This document shows positions 24,987-35,700 of a stretch of DNA of 64,000 nucleotides, in pieces. The position numbers were made by a program, and so were the translations under genes. The stretch covers positions 76,862 to 140,861 of the forward strand of contig QANZ01052132.1 in assembly GCA_003254925.1 (NCBI GenBank). The letters are read 5' to 3'. Positions within the stretch are counted from its first letter, which is position 1; every line of letters starts with the position of its first letter. Origin of the DNA: Chamaecrista fasciculata (lineage: Eukaryota > Streptophyta > Magnoliopsida > Fabales > Fabaceae). Below the pieces are notes generated by a model that ran no database searches, had not been told where the DNA came from, and saw nothing but the letters and a program-made list of their open reading frames with translations.

Positions 24987-24992
24987 CACGTG
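24987..24992 (+). promoter_or_regulatory. G-box in the Rubisco activase promoter
   Basis: CACGTG within gccacgtggc, about 200 bp before the ATG. G-boxes of this extended form are common in light-regulated photosynthesis promoters (bZIP and PIF/HY5 targets). Regulation is inferred from the motif and the gene. Confidence 0.6.
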
Positions 24993-25092
24993 GCATCCAG
25001 GCAATCTTGAATCTCAAAAATTGTGGACGTTAAGAATTCTACAACGTTATCCTAAGGATATGCTTTTCTGTACACTCATTTTTAGAAGCCAC

Positions 25093-25098
25093 TATAAG
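25093..25098 (+). promoter_or_regulatory. TATA box of Rubisco activase
   Basis: tataag in cactataagtcc, 95-100 bp before the ATG, so the 5' UTR would be about 60-70 bases. There is no competing TATA nearer the start. Confidence 0.55.
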
Positions 25099-25192
25099 TC
25101 CCTTCACTGCACACTTTTGTGCCATCCTAGCTCTCCATTGGCCTCTGAAGTATCTCACTGTAGCTAAGCCACAAACACTGGTACAGACAGCC

Positions 25193-28100
25193 ATGGCTGC
25201 TGCTTCACTTTCTACTGTTGGAGCAGTCAACAGAACTCCAGTATGTTTCTTTCCTTTTTGATTTCACACTCTGTTACACTTGTCTGATATTCATGTTTGG
25301 TGTAGTCTAATCAGATTTTGTCCTTAGAATTTCATATCCTGAATTGTGAGTAAGTGGGTTTTGATTTTAAAGAACAAAATTAGTCACTGCTTTCTTTGTT
25401 AGTTGATTTGCTAATAGATTCTTTAACAAAAAATGACAAATCAAGATTTTCTTATAACTTAATGACTGAATATTTATGTTTTCAACTAAAATCACATTGT
25501 GGTATATTACAGATTAATTTTCTTTGAATTGAATCCTTCTTAAATGTCCATTCTCAATTTAGTCCTTTGCAAAGTCATATGAAATGAATTTTAGTCTCTA
25601 TACCTATTTTTTAACAAAACTGATTGTGCCATCAACTCATCATTATCTGATAACATGGTTCCGTGACACATCGACAATTCTGTTAAAAAATGGATGGAAT
25701 GACTAAGAAATAATAAAAAAAGACTAAATTACAAAGAATTGATATGTAAGAAACTAAAACAAAGTGTTAGTCATATGTTTTGAACAGAAACACTTGAAAA
25801 ATTTAAGCCTTACCAATTGGCATACCCAAGAAGTTTAACTATTATAATAAACCCAAGACTTGTGTTCCTCTGTAAATGATTATGGTAAGAAGAGTAATTA
25901 AGTATGGATATATGGTTGCAGCTGAGCATCAATGGGTCCGGAGCTGGAGGTTCAGCTTTCATGGGAACAAGCTTGAAGAAGATCATTGCATCATCAAGAG
26001 TCCCACACAGCAAGGTTTCGTCATCAGGAATGTTTAAGATTGTTGCTGCAGATAAAGAGATTGATGAGGAACAACAAACAGACAAAGACAGATGGAGAGG
26101 CCTGGCTTATGATATTTCAGATGATCAGCAAGACATCACAAGAGGGAAGGGTATGGTGGATTCTCTCTTCCAGGCTCCCCTAAATGATGGAACTCACTAT
26201 GCTGTCATGAGCTCCTATGAGTACCTCAGTACTGGTCTTAAACAGTAAGTCCCACACACTCACACATGGCTCTACTATACACTCTTATTGAATTGAATCT
26301 GAATCTGAATCTGTTTTGCATGCATGTGTGTTTGTGATTTATAGGTACAACCTGGACAACAGCGTGGACGGATTGTACATTGCCCCTGCCTTCATGGACA
26401 AGCTTGTTGTTCACATCACCAAGAACTTCATGACCCTTCCCAACATCAAGGTATACATACATAATATTTATGTATATATATATATTTTAGTCATAAACAC
26501 AAGTGATTCATAGCGATTATTAATATGCATTCATTAACAGGTTCCTCTCATCCTGGGTATCTGGTATATATATATATATTTTAGTCATAAACACAAGTGA
26601 TTCATAGCGATTATTAATATGCATTCATTAACAGGTTCCTCTCATCCTGGGTATCTGGGGAGGCAAAGGTCAAGGGAAATCCTTCCAATGTGAGCTTGTC
26701 TTCGCCAAGATGGGCATCAAGTGAGTTGTTACCTCATCACTCATCACAATATATAACGTATCTCTATATCTATCTCTATACATATATATATAGTCAAAAT
26801 TCACAAAATTTTCTTAGATTTCATAGATTTCAGGCAAAATCACTAATCTTGTCCCCAAACTTTACATAAACTGTCAATTTCGTCCCCAATGTTTTATATT
26901 TTGATCAATTTTGTCCTTTGACTAACTTCTTTCAATAAATTAACGACAGATTGCATCATATTTTTCAATCTGAGTTAGGATTTGAGTTTCTTTTTCTATC
27001 AATTTTACATTAGATATCATTAATAAAGTGCACTTTTGGTCCCATAACTTTGGCAAATGTCTCAATTTGATCCCATAACTTTTTTGTTGCAATTTTGGTC
27101 CCATTACTTTTGAAAACGCTTCACCGTTGGTCCCAAGTTGATTTCCATTCATTATCTGCCGTTAAATCCACTTCACTCATGTCTGTCACGTCATCAACTC
27201 AGTATGTCAGATCATCTTTAACGGCAGAAAATGAATGGAAATCGATTTAGAACCAACGGTGAGACGTTTTCAGGAGTTATGGGGCCAAAATTACAAAAAA
27301 AAAAAGTTATGGGACTAAAAGTGCACTTTAGCCTATCATTAATCACAGATTTTGTCGTTAATATTTAATTAAAGTAAGAAAAAAAAGATAAAACTACTGA
27401 TGACAAAAATGTGAAACATTTTAGACAAAATTACTACTTTGCCTAGATTTTAACATGTCTGTATGTTTAAACAGAAGCTAATAAAGATTGATTATATATA
27501 TATATATATATGTGCAGCCCCATCATGATGAGTGCTGGAGAGCTGGAAAGCGGCAACGCCGGAGAGCCGGCGAAGCTCATCCGTCAACGGTACCGTGAGG
27601 CGGCGGACATAATCAAGAAGGGCAAAATGTGCGCTCTGTTCATCAACGACCTCGACGCCGGCGCCGGGCGTATGGGCGGCGCCACCCAATACACCGTCAA
27701 CAACCAGATGGTCAACGCCACTCTCATGAACATCGCCGACAACCCCACCAACGTTCAACTCCCCGGAATGTACAACAAAGAAGAGAATCCACGTGTCCCC
27801 ATCATCGTCACCGGCAACGACTTCTCCACACTTTACGCGCCACTCATTCGTGACGGTCGAATGGAGAAGTTTTACTGGGCGCCCACACGTGACGATCGTA
27901 TTGGTGTCTGTAAGGGGATTTTCAGAACTGATGGGGTTGCAGAAGAAGATGTTGTGAAGCTAGTGGACACTTTTCCGGGACAGAGTATTGACTTTTTTGG
28001 GGCTCTGAGGGCGAGAGTGTATGATGATGAAGTGAGGAAGTGGATTTCTGGGGTGGGAGTTGATGGGATTGGGAAGAAGCTTGTGAATTCGAAAGAGGGA

Positions 28101-29170
28101 CCTCCGAGCTTTGAGCAGCCGAAGATGACGGTGGAGAAGCTGTTGGAGTATGGGTTCATGTTGGTGCAAGAACAGGAGAATGTTAAGAGGGTGCAGTTGG
28201 CTGATAAGTATTTGAGTGAGGCTGCTTTGGGAGATGCTAATCAGGATTCCATCAAGAGAGGAACTTTCTATGGTAATTGATTATATAATAGTGATTTAGA
28301 TTAGATTTGTGAATTGGAACTTTAAAGAAGATTTGAGTAAAGAAACTTTGACCCCAAAAAAAATTGAGTGAAGTAACAATCTAAATAGGTCAAATTGCAT
28401 ATTTGGTCCCACAATTTTTGCTCAGGTTTCAATTTGGTCTCATACTTTTTTTTGCACTTTTGGTCTCATATCTTTTGTTCAAATTACAGATTTGGTCATG
28501 CCTTGCAACTTTTGTTCTCATATCTTTGGGCTAGATTGCATAATTGGTCCCATATCTTTTGGTCATATAGCAAAATTGGTCTCATATCTTTAGGTCAAGT
28601 GTAGAATTGATCTCATATTTTTAGGTCAGATGGGACTAACGGTAAAACTTTTTGCTAAGATATAGGACCAATTCTGCAACATGACCAAAAGATTTGGACC
28701 AAAAGTGATACCGGACCAAATCTGCTACCTTTTGCAAAGATATGAGACTAAAAGTGTCACAAAAAAAATTATGGGACCAAATTGAGACATGAGAAAAAAT
28801 TATGGGACCAAAAATACACTTTGACTATATAAATAAGTCAATACTTCAAATATTGATATATATAGTTTAGTCATTGAAATAATCAGATAGTATAGTTATT
28901 AGTTCTTTTTTTGGACTAAAAAGTAATATAATGTCTGGTTTTTCCATAGATTAACCTTTGTATTTTTAAAGACAAATTCTTACAATTTTATTTTGTAAAA
29001 TATGTATGTATATGTAAGTATATAACTTGTGTTGGAATGTGTGTGACTGAGCAGGGAAAGCAGCGCAGCAAGTAAACATACCAGTGCCTGAGGGATGTAC
29101 TGATCCAAATGCTGAAAACTTCGACCCAACTGCAAGAAGTGATGATGGAAGCTGCTTATACACTTTTTAA
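25193..29170 (+). CDS. RCA: Rubisco activase, alpha form (6 exons, 477 aa)
   Basis: AAA+ ATPase of the chloroplast stroma that removes inhibitory sugar phosphates from Rubisco. Exons by splice sites: 25193-25240, 25922-26244, 26345-26450, 26635-26720, 27518-28272, 29055-29170. They sum to 1434 nt, 477 codons plus stop. A transit peptide starts [14 protein letters not shown]. Walker A is GGKGQGKS (168-175) and Walker B lies around ALFINDLD (227-234). The long alpha form ends in an acidic tail with two cysteines (454 and 473) that in other plants make a thioredoxin-sensitive disulfide. Reading through intron 5 instead gives GTFYGN and stop (28280), a beta-like form of 441 aa. Exon 4 has two candidate acceptors because of a 94-bp tandem duplication; only the second gives the conserved protein. 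Introns 4 and 5 carry MITEs. Confidence 0.96.
26473..26658 (+). repeat. 94-bp tandem duplication over the exon 4 splice acceptor
   Basis: The segment from a TA run through ttttagtcataaacac, cattcattaacag and the first 24 bases of exon 4 (gttcctctcatcctgggtat, then ctgg) occurs twice back to back. Candidate exon starts are 26541 and 26635, 94 bp apart. Apart from TA-run length the copies look identical, so the event is recent or an assembly error. Use of the first acceptor would hit a stop within about 15 codons. Confidence 0.9.
26833..27443. repeat. MULE-type MITE, family A, copy 2, interrupted by a second MITE
   Basis: Ends ggcaaaatcactaat and attactactttgcc form a short inverted repeat. 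Flanks are a near-perfect 9-bp duplication, tagatttca (26824-26832) and tagatttta (27444-27452). The insert at about 27025-27333 splits it. The whole lies in activase intron 4. Confidence 0.8.
27025..27333. repeat. MULE-type MITE, family B, nested in family A
   Basis: Terminal inverted repeats are taaagtgcacttttggtccc and its mirror gggactaaaagtgcacttta. It is flanked by tatcattaa at 27015-27023 and 27334-27342, a perfect 9-bp duplication. The same family occurs at 32599-33056. Comparison with the uninterrupted family A copies shows the empty site. Confidence 0.85.
28388..28825. repeat. MITE-like inverted repeat in activase intron 5
   Basis: Left end ggtcaaattgcatatttggt is mirrored by accaaaaatacactttgac at the right. 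The inside is made of repeated phrases such as ggtctcatatctttaggtca. It occupies more than half of the intron whose retention separates the alpha and beta activase forms. The target duplication is unclear. Confidence 0.7.
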
Positions 29171-29760
29171 GTTTAACCATTCTCTCATCTATTATACCCC
29201 ATTTAGTGGGGAGAGAGAGAGACAGAGAGAATCAACATATTATGCTGAGATTTCAGCTTGAGATATAAACACATTAATATTTACTATTATGCTGTATTTT
29301 CATATTGGATTATTAATTATCCTCTATGGTTTTGTGTTATATTGTAAACCATGCATCTTCAGCCAATGTAGAAATGGTGCTTTTGATCTCTACCTGTTTG
29401 CAGCTTTAATTTGAGTTCATATCTACTATTCAAAGTTTGTCTCGGAGTCAAATGCCGAAAATGCTGAAAAATTCATTTCTAATTGAAAATATTATGAAAA
29501 AGTTTGATACAATAATTATAATTATTTCTCTAATCATTTGTGGAGATTTTTTTTTCTATAATAAGAAGAAACATATTAAATAACAACCAAGGCACTTACA
29601 TATGATCCATCACTTTGGAATTGATAAACAAGAATAATAAAACGTAAACATTGTTGAACTAGAGGGCAAATTAAACTCATAAAACGCTATTATAAGGAAC
29701 ACTCATCCTATAAGAATGATATCTAAAAACATCACTGCGCGTATTGCCAACAAAGTTAGA
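29171..29760. other. Activase 3' region and intergenic DNA
   Basis: The 3' UTR probably covers the first 200-250 bases, with a purine-rich gagagagaga stretch at 29211-29231 and AT-rich sequence where polyadenylation is likely. No gene follows. Confidence 0.45.
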
Positions 29761-29919
29761 CAGCTTCTATAATCAAAATCTATTAACCTTCAAGTATAAT
29801 AGTAAACAACTTCAATAGCCAAAGTCTATTAGCCTTCGGGGCTGATATTAGACAGTTTCAATAGCCAAAGTCTATTAGCCGTCAAGGGTGATATTATACA
29901 GCTTCAATAGCCAAAGAAC
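29761..29919. repeat. 46-bp minisatellite, about 3.4 units
   Basis: Three full units starting cagcttctataatc, caacttcaatagcc and cagtttcaatagcc, then a partial cagcttcaatagccaaag, with a common core of caatagccaaagtctattag. It probably lies inside the untranslated internal part of the element whose LTR is at 30452-30734. Confidence 0.8.
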
Positions 29920-30451
29920 CAAACTATTGCCCTTGATAAATTATCAACATGTGCAATAACCTTTAAATGCACTAATCTTTGGCAATAATACAATAATTGA
30001 TTCAACCTTATTGAATCAAAACATAATATGGCTTCAAGCCTTTTACTTAATTATATGAAACTGCAATTACATGTGACTTAGTCACTTTATTTAATCATAT
30101 GAAAACTTAATCATATGAAGTTTAATTTCAGGCTATACGAAACATTTCCAAATCGTAAGAAGACGACCACAATAATAAACTTATAAAATATATTATGATA
30201 ATGATAAACAATCGAGTATAAAAATTTCTTACCTTTAGTAAGTTAACAAGAAAGCTTGAAAGATAATTAACTTACCTCTTCACAAGAGATTATTCGTACT
30301 TAGTTACCAAAAACTCACCGATAAAGGCTTATGTTCAGTTACCAAAAACTCAAATGGATAGAGATCCATGAACAAATGTCGAAAGCTTGAATGAGTAAAC
30401 ACGTGCACAGATGCCAAAAGCTCAAACCGGTAGAGGCTCGTGCTGATAACG

Positions 30452-30734
30452 TGTTATAAAATATAAGAAATATGAATACTCAAAGAATAGAGAAAAGTAA
30501 GAGGGGAGAGTGATTCTTATCATTCAACTGATATCATCAACTTTATATCAACACCTAAAGCCTTTATTTATAGACTAAAGGATATGAAAGGGAGATGTGT
30601 CTAATTCAATACAAATAATGAAGGGATACACCCATATTAATGTGCACGGGAAACTAAAGATGATAAACACGGTTACAGAAAAAACTTCAAACTTCTATAC
30701 ACGGAATATCAAAAGTTCATTGTGGATATTCACA
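30452..30734 (-). mobile_element. Probable copia-type LTR, minus orientation
   Basis: On the minus strand it begins TGTGAATATCC and ends TTATAACA, then cgttatcagcacgag, a sequence I associate with the primer-binding region of some plant copia elements. A TATA box (ctataaataaagg) lies at about 30565-30578 in minus sense. No second LTR, polyprotein or target duplication is visible, so the call rests on ends and composition. Internal-like sequence continues to about 29760. Confidence 0.5.
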
Positions 30735-31462
30735 ACCATTATTATTCATAACAAATCTAATATATTTGATTAATTAATGTCATCCGATAATAATACTGAT
30801 TTAATTAAATTTAAAAATTATTATTAGATTAGTCTAATCAAACTATTGATTTTGATTCTGGAAAAACAAAAAACTATTGATTTTGATCCACTCAAATTAA
30901 ATTAAATTGATCAAATTCAGTTAGAACTAGAATTGATTATTCCTAATTTTAGTTCCTTTGCATAAGCTCCATGCATAACTCTAGTTATCTCTTCTGGCCA
31001 AAAAAAAAAAGAAAAACTCTAGTTATCTCCAATACTCCTATATCTGACTCTCTGTACCAATAATCATTTGCTAAGAAACTTGTTTCAATGCTTTTTTGTG
31101 AGTTTTTTATCTCTAAACTAATAAAATTTACTTCTCCTTAAGATGTTCAATAGGTTGGGCTTACACCCTAACTCACTGCAAACCAACCCAAACTACCTAA
31201 TTGAGTTGGGGTTGGATTGGGCCATTGGTTGGTTTTTTGAGTTAGAAATTTTTAACTCATCAATTTAAAAATAGAATTCAAATTCTAACTTTGTGATATG
31301 GTTCAGGATATGAAGTTATGAACCAATGAGAGATACTAATGACAAGGTAATCCAAAAATATGTTAGTAATAGACAAGCAGAGCAGCTGAATTAGAAGGCC
31401 CATATTGGAGATGCAAGAGTATAATACATAGCTTTTGGTATTCTAATTTGTGTGGAATTTTA
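30735..31462. other. AT-rich intergenic DNA
   Basis: No coding content. A region at 31150-31215 has a loose 'taattgagttggg' phrase typical of interspersed repeats. No element borders found. Confidence 0.4.
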
Positions 31463-31470
31463 GTTCGTAG

Positions 31471-31815
31471 CTATGAAGCATGGACACTGACACGGACACG
31501 GGACACGACACGGACACGGACACAGCGACACGCCAAACTTTCAAAATTACATGACACGACACGGCATATATTTATATATAAAAATAATTAAATATTCATA
31601 ATTTTTAATGAAAAATTTAAAATTATAATTTTTATTCATAATATATGTCATATCTACTATTATTTTATTTTGTCTGTCATGTTAAAGTTATAAAAATTTG
31701 ATTTATATTCTAAAATTTGTGAATATGTGTCGTGTCGGTGTCGTACGAGTGTCGGACACTGACACGTGTCTGACACGGCGACACACCCTCAAAATGAAGT
31801 GTCCATGCTTCCTAG
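31471..31815. repeat. hAT-type MITE with perfect 8-bp target duplication, copy 1
   Basis: 345 bp with terminal inverted repeats ctatgaagcatggacact and agtgtccatgcttcctag (one mismatch). It is flanked by GTTCGTAG at 31463-31470 and 31816-31823, an exact 8-bp duplication as in hAT insertions. Subterminal regions consist of repeated acacggac-type words on one side and their mirror on the other. No coding content. Confidence 0.88.
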
Positions 31816-31901
31816 GTTCGTAGACATTTATCTTAAAGTTACTTTACTCCAAAGGACTTCTATGTGTGTTATTTTTAATACTTTTTTTAAGAAAATTAGA
31901 T

Positions 31902-32225
31902 GTATGAAGCATGGACACTGATACGGATATGGGACACAACACGAATACGTCAGATTCTTAAAATTATACAACACGAAACGACATATATATATATATAAAT
32001 AATTAAAAATCCATAAATTTAGTGAAAATTTTAAACAATATCTATTCATAATATATGTCATATATGATATTATTTTCTATTGTTTGTCATGATAAAGTCA
32101 CAAAAATTAATTTTATATTCTGAAACTTATGAATATGTGTCGTATGGGTGTCGGACGGGTATCGGACACGGACATGAGTCTGACACAGCGACAAACTGTC
32201 AAAATAAAGTGTCCATGCTTCATAG
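31902..32225. repeat. hAT-type MITE, copy 2
   Basis: Same family and orientation as 31471-31815, only 86 bp away. Ends are gtatgaagcatggacact and agtgtccatgcttcatag. It is more decayed and no target duplication is visible. Confidence 0.8.
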
Positions 32226-32319
32226 GATCACACATTTCTTCATCTCTATCTTTCCATTTTTTATATTTCCTTCTTATTTGTATTGTTTGGATCTTGATTC
32301 TTATTATTTAGATTGGAAA

Positions 32320-32480
32320 ACAAGATGAAATTTGTCATTAATTTATTAAAAAAAGTTAATTAAATGAAGGAATTGACGAAAATGTAAAGTATTAGGAAAA
32401 AAATTGACAACAAAAAATTATTAAAAATGAAATTGAACATTGATATAAAGTTTAGGGAGTAAAATAATATTATTGTCTGA
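32320..32480. repeat. Partial family A MITE
   Basis: Loose match to the right half of the family at 33555-33931: an attaatttattaaa start, then a 'gaaaatgtaaagtattagg' and 'gacaacaaaaaattattaaaa' order. Strongly decayed. Confidence 0.4.
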
Positions 32481-32598
32481 TTATAAAAAAGAAAAGAAAA
32501 TAGTAATTTTGTCTTGTTTTCTTATAACTTGTAGAAAAATTTAAATTTAATATAATAAAAATGTGTTAAATTAAAAAATCACATGTATAATAATTATA

Positions 32599-33056
32599 GG
32601 CTAAAGTGCACTTTTGATCCCATAACTTTGGCAAAGGTTTCAATTTGGTCTCATAACTTTTTTTGTTGCAATTTTGGTCCCATAACTTTGACAAAGGTCT
32701 CAATTTGGTCCCATAACCTTTTTTGTTACAATTTTGGTCTCATAACTTTTGAAAATGTCTCACCGTTGGTCCCAATACTGATTTTCATCCATTATCTGGC
32801 GCTAAAGATGATCTGACATACTGAGTTGGATGATGATGTGGCAAATATAGGTGAAGTTATGAAATGGATGGAAATCAGCTTGGGATCAACGGTGAGACGT
32901 TTTTAGAATTTATGGGACTAAAATTGCAACAAAAAAAGTTATGGGACCAAATTGAGACCTTTGCCAAAGTTATGGGACCAAAATTGCAACAAAAAAAGTT
33001 ATGGGACCAAATTGAAACCTTTGCCAAAGTTATGGGACCAAAAGTGCACTTTTGCC
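32599..33056. repeat. MULE-type MITE, family B, copy 2
   Basis: Ends ggctaaagtgcacttttgat and ccaaaagtgcacttttgcc are inverted repeats. Inner units of the type 'ggtcccataactttg.caaaggtctcaattt' are repeated twice on each arm. Flanks (ataattata and taatttata) are an imperfect 9-bp duplication. It is longer than the copy at 27025-27333 because of arm duplication. Confidence 0.8.
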
Positions 33057-33554
33057 TAATTTATAAATATAAAAACTTCATAATTGGGAAACAAAAATCT
33101 GTTAAATTAATATATGATTTTAAAATATGAACTTCGAGAATATTTCAAAGCAGTATATAATAATAGATATAATTTATTAAAGTACATAAATATGCAAAGG
33201 TTGAAAAACCTTTGTATATATGGAACTCTGGCCCCAAAAATACCTCATTTGGAAAAACAAATAAAAGTAAAGAAATCATGGATGATGATCCCATCAGAAA
33301 TTGCTGCTGCATACTCCCACGTGATAAACTCAAGAATCATGAAAAAGATAGTAATAAACTGAAGATAAAAACAAAAGTAGATTAAATTAGTTAATTAAAT
33401 GCAGAAATAGTAAATCCAATGAAACAAGATAACCATTGGCCTCCTAATTAAATACCTAATAAAGCTCGAGATTTTAAAAAGTACATTATATTTTATGTTG
33501 AAGTTAAGTTGATACAAAATCTCGTCGTGTAAGTTAAGTTGATACAATTTTATC

Positions 33555-33931
33555 GGCAAAAACATTAATTTTGTCCCCAAACATTATACCAACTATCAAT
33601 TTCGTCCCAATATATTTTTATGATCAATTTGGTCTCCAATATTTTATATTTTTGTCAATTTTATCCTTTGACTAACTTCTTTCAATAAATTAACGACAGA
33701 CTGCATTCTGTTTTTCAATCTATGTTAAGAGTTGATTTTTTTTTCTATCAATTTTACATTCCATATCATTAACCACATAGAAATTTGTCGTAAATATTTG
33801 ACTAAAATAAGAGCAAATAATAAAATTGATCAAAATGTGAAACATTATAGGTGAAATTGACAGTAAAAAAAGATTAAAGACGAAATTAACAGTTAGTATA
33901 AAGTTTTGAAACGAAATGAGTATTTTGCCAA
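33555..33931. repeat. MULE-type MITE, family A, copy 3
   Basis: Ends ggcaaaaacattaattttg and atgagtattttgcca. A perfect 9-bp flanking duplication, aattttatc, lies at 33546-33554 and 33932-33940. This is the cleanest, uninterrupted copy and shows the site that is filled in the copy at 26833. Confidence 0.85.
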
Positions 33932-34189
33932 ATTTTATCACTACAATATTATTTTATCTTTATCATGATGAGTTTTCTTTACTTAACCTTATCTTTCTCT
34001 AATCAAGCCAAAAAAAGACCTTATCTTTCTCTAACGTCATATATTCTTTTAACGTGTTCAGTATTTAATTAGAGTTCAGAATTGTAACATTTACTAGATA
34101 AATACGCCAACAATTATCGTAAATTATTTTCGCTTGCTAATTAATCTCATCAAGATCTGCATTTATCCATTACATGGTTTCAATTCCAT

Positions 34190-34197
34190 TATAAATA
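34190..34197 (+). promoter_or_regulatory. TATA box of the small MYB gene
   Basis: ttataaat in ccattataaatagttc, about 80 bp before the chosen start. It supports transcription on the plus strand. Confidence 0.55.
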
Positions 34198-34272
34198 GTT
34201 CAACCAGATATCGATATCTAATCTGTGTTCTTCATTCATCACTTAACACAAATTAATTCCAGCGGTGTGACT

Positions 34273-34500
34273 ATGGCTATTAGCTCAGAAAAAATATGTT
34301 CGTGGACAGCAAAAGAGAACAAGATATTTGAGAATGCACTTGCTTATATTGAAGAAGATAGAGAAGATCGATGGAAGATAATAGCAAAATTGGTTGGTGA
34401 TAAAACAGCTGAACAAGTGGAGGAGCATTATAAGATACTATTGGAGGATGTCACCAATATAGAGTCTGGGCTTGTTTTAATTCCTAATTATGATCATTAG
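34273..34500 (+). CDS. RADIALIS-like single-repeat MYB (75 aa)
   Basis: A single MYB/SANT repeat with the regularly spaced aromatic residues: SWTAKENKIFENAL, DRWKIIAKLVGDKT and EQVEEHYKILLEDV, then IESG and PNY, the signature of the RADIALIS/RL (SANT/I-box) family. These nuclear proteins act by competing with DIVARICATA-type MYBs for partners. I chose the Met at 34273 (MAISSEKICSW), not the frame's first Met at 34225, because the family starts just before the repeat and the TATA box spacing then suits a normal 5' UTR. The length is at the short end of the family and the protein looks complete. It has a single exon and no close neighbour gene. Which RL paralogue it is cannot be told. Confidence 0.85.
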   Translation: MAISSEKICSWTAKENKIFENALAYIEEDREDRWKIIAKLVGDKTAEQVEEHYKILLEDVTNIESGLVLIPNYDH

Positions 34501-35022
34501 AGTTACATTATGAAGAAGATTGATCTAGCTAGCTAGATTTAGGTTAATTAAGATTGTTCTTTTAATTTGGGAGGCTTATTTGTTTAGATGTTTGAACCTT
34601 TGTATCGATGGTTACCTGAATAAATTTCAATGAAGCTAATAATCGATTTTGAGTTTTTTTTTTTAAAAAAATGTTTGAGTGCTTTTTCTTATTTATATCT
34701 TGTCACTATAAAAAACGGTGAAGAAAAAACACAGAGCAGACTAGGAGTTATGTCCCATTGGATGAGTTCACCACGGTATGAGAGTTCATGGAATTACTCG
34801 GGCCATTACTCAAAGACGCGATAAACTCATTCGCATTCACAAAGTTTGCAGGCAAAGGATTACAATCCTTCAAAACATTAATATAAAACGCGAGAGAAGA
34901 TATAACTTATAAGGTTGTATCTTGTCACTTAATTATTATATTTCATAAGGTTAATTTATCATGCAATTGGAATGGAGTTAAACTTATTTACAAGCTTCAA
35001 ATTCTATGTGGTTTGATTAGTT
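34501..35022. other. 3' region of the MYB gene and intergenic DNA
   Basis: AT-rich; an aataaa-like signal (gaataaattt, about 34619) may serve polyadenylation. Nothing else seen. Confidence 0.4.
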
Positions 35023-35041
35023 TGATCCGATAAAAGATGTT

Positions 35042-35225
35042 TTTTTTTTTCATAGAAAAACTATGGAGGGGGAACTTCACAGTCCCTGCACCGGGAGCAA
35101 TTAGGGTATGGTGCCTCCCCAGGGGATGTTCTCCGTAAGGATTCGAGCCCGAGACCTATGGTCCTTTTGCACCTCGAGAGTCTTAACAGTCCTAGCATGC
35201 TTCCACTAGACCAAATCCACTTGGG
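35042..35225 (-). mobile_element. tRNA-derived SINE with perfect 19-bp target duplication
   Basis: On the minus strand: box A-like tggtctagtgga, box B ggctcgaatcc, a GC-rich body, then a poly(A) tail (T run 35042-35050 on plus). It is flanked by TGATCCGATAAAAGATGTT at 35023-35041 and 35226-35244, identical over 19 bp, which points to recent LINE-driven insertion. No coding capacity. Confidence 0.88.
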
Positions 35226-35244
35226 TGATCCGATAAAAGATGTT

Positions 35245-35695
35245 AATAACCCTTCTTTTAATTGTTTTTGCAAAGGGTCATCCTCTTTGATTATATTGAA
35301 TCATATTGTGAAAATATTATGTTTAATGAAATCCATTTTAATTGTCAACCTTGCATAAGTGATAAGTATTTAATAATTTTAAATTGATAAAATCTACCTT
35401 CTGTACAAAGAACCAAGTAATCATCTACTATTACAGAGTTTAGTTGTAATTTTGATCATTTTTCTTTGTCGTGGATAAAAAGATGATCAAATCGAGTTGC
35501 TCATTCTCTTGCTAAATTATTGAGTATATTCAATTTTTCATATAAAATAAAGGAAATTAATATATGATCGATAAATAGTTTTTTTTTTAAAACCAATTAT
35601 TGATAAATAGTTAATTGAAGTGACAAGTGCTTTAGTCTGTATGAACAAGATTTTAAATTTGAGTATTATAAGACACATTTTTATTAAAAAAAATC
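35245..35695. other. AT-rich intergenic DNA
   Basis: No gene or clear repeat. Confidence 0.4.
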
Positions 35696-35700
35696 ACTTC

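Noticed and set aside
27492..28169. Antisense frames across activase exon 5
   Set aside because: Shadows of the GC-rich activase coding sequence on the other strand.
29761..29919. CRISPR-like array
   Set aside because: Units are contiguous 46-bp tandem repeats without spacers, in a plant nuclear genome.
35061..35230. Possible tRNA gene (box A and box B on the minus strand)
   Set aside because: Cannot form a cloverleaf, continues into a non-tRNA body with poly(A) tail and has a 19-bp target duplication: a SINE. The same reasoning applies at 58478-58657, 52848-53041 and 23127-23300.
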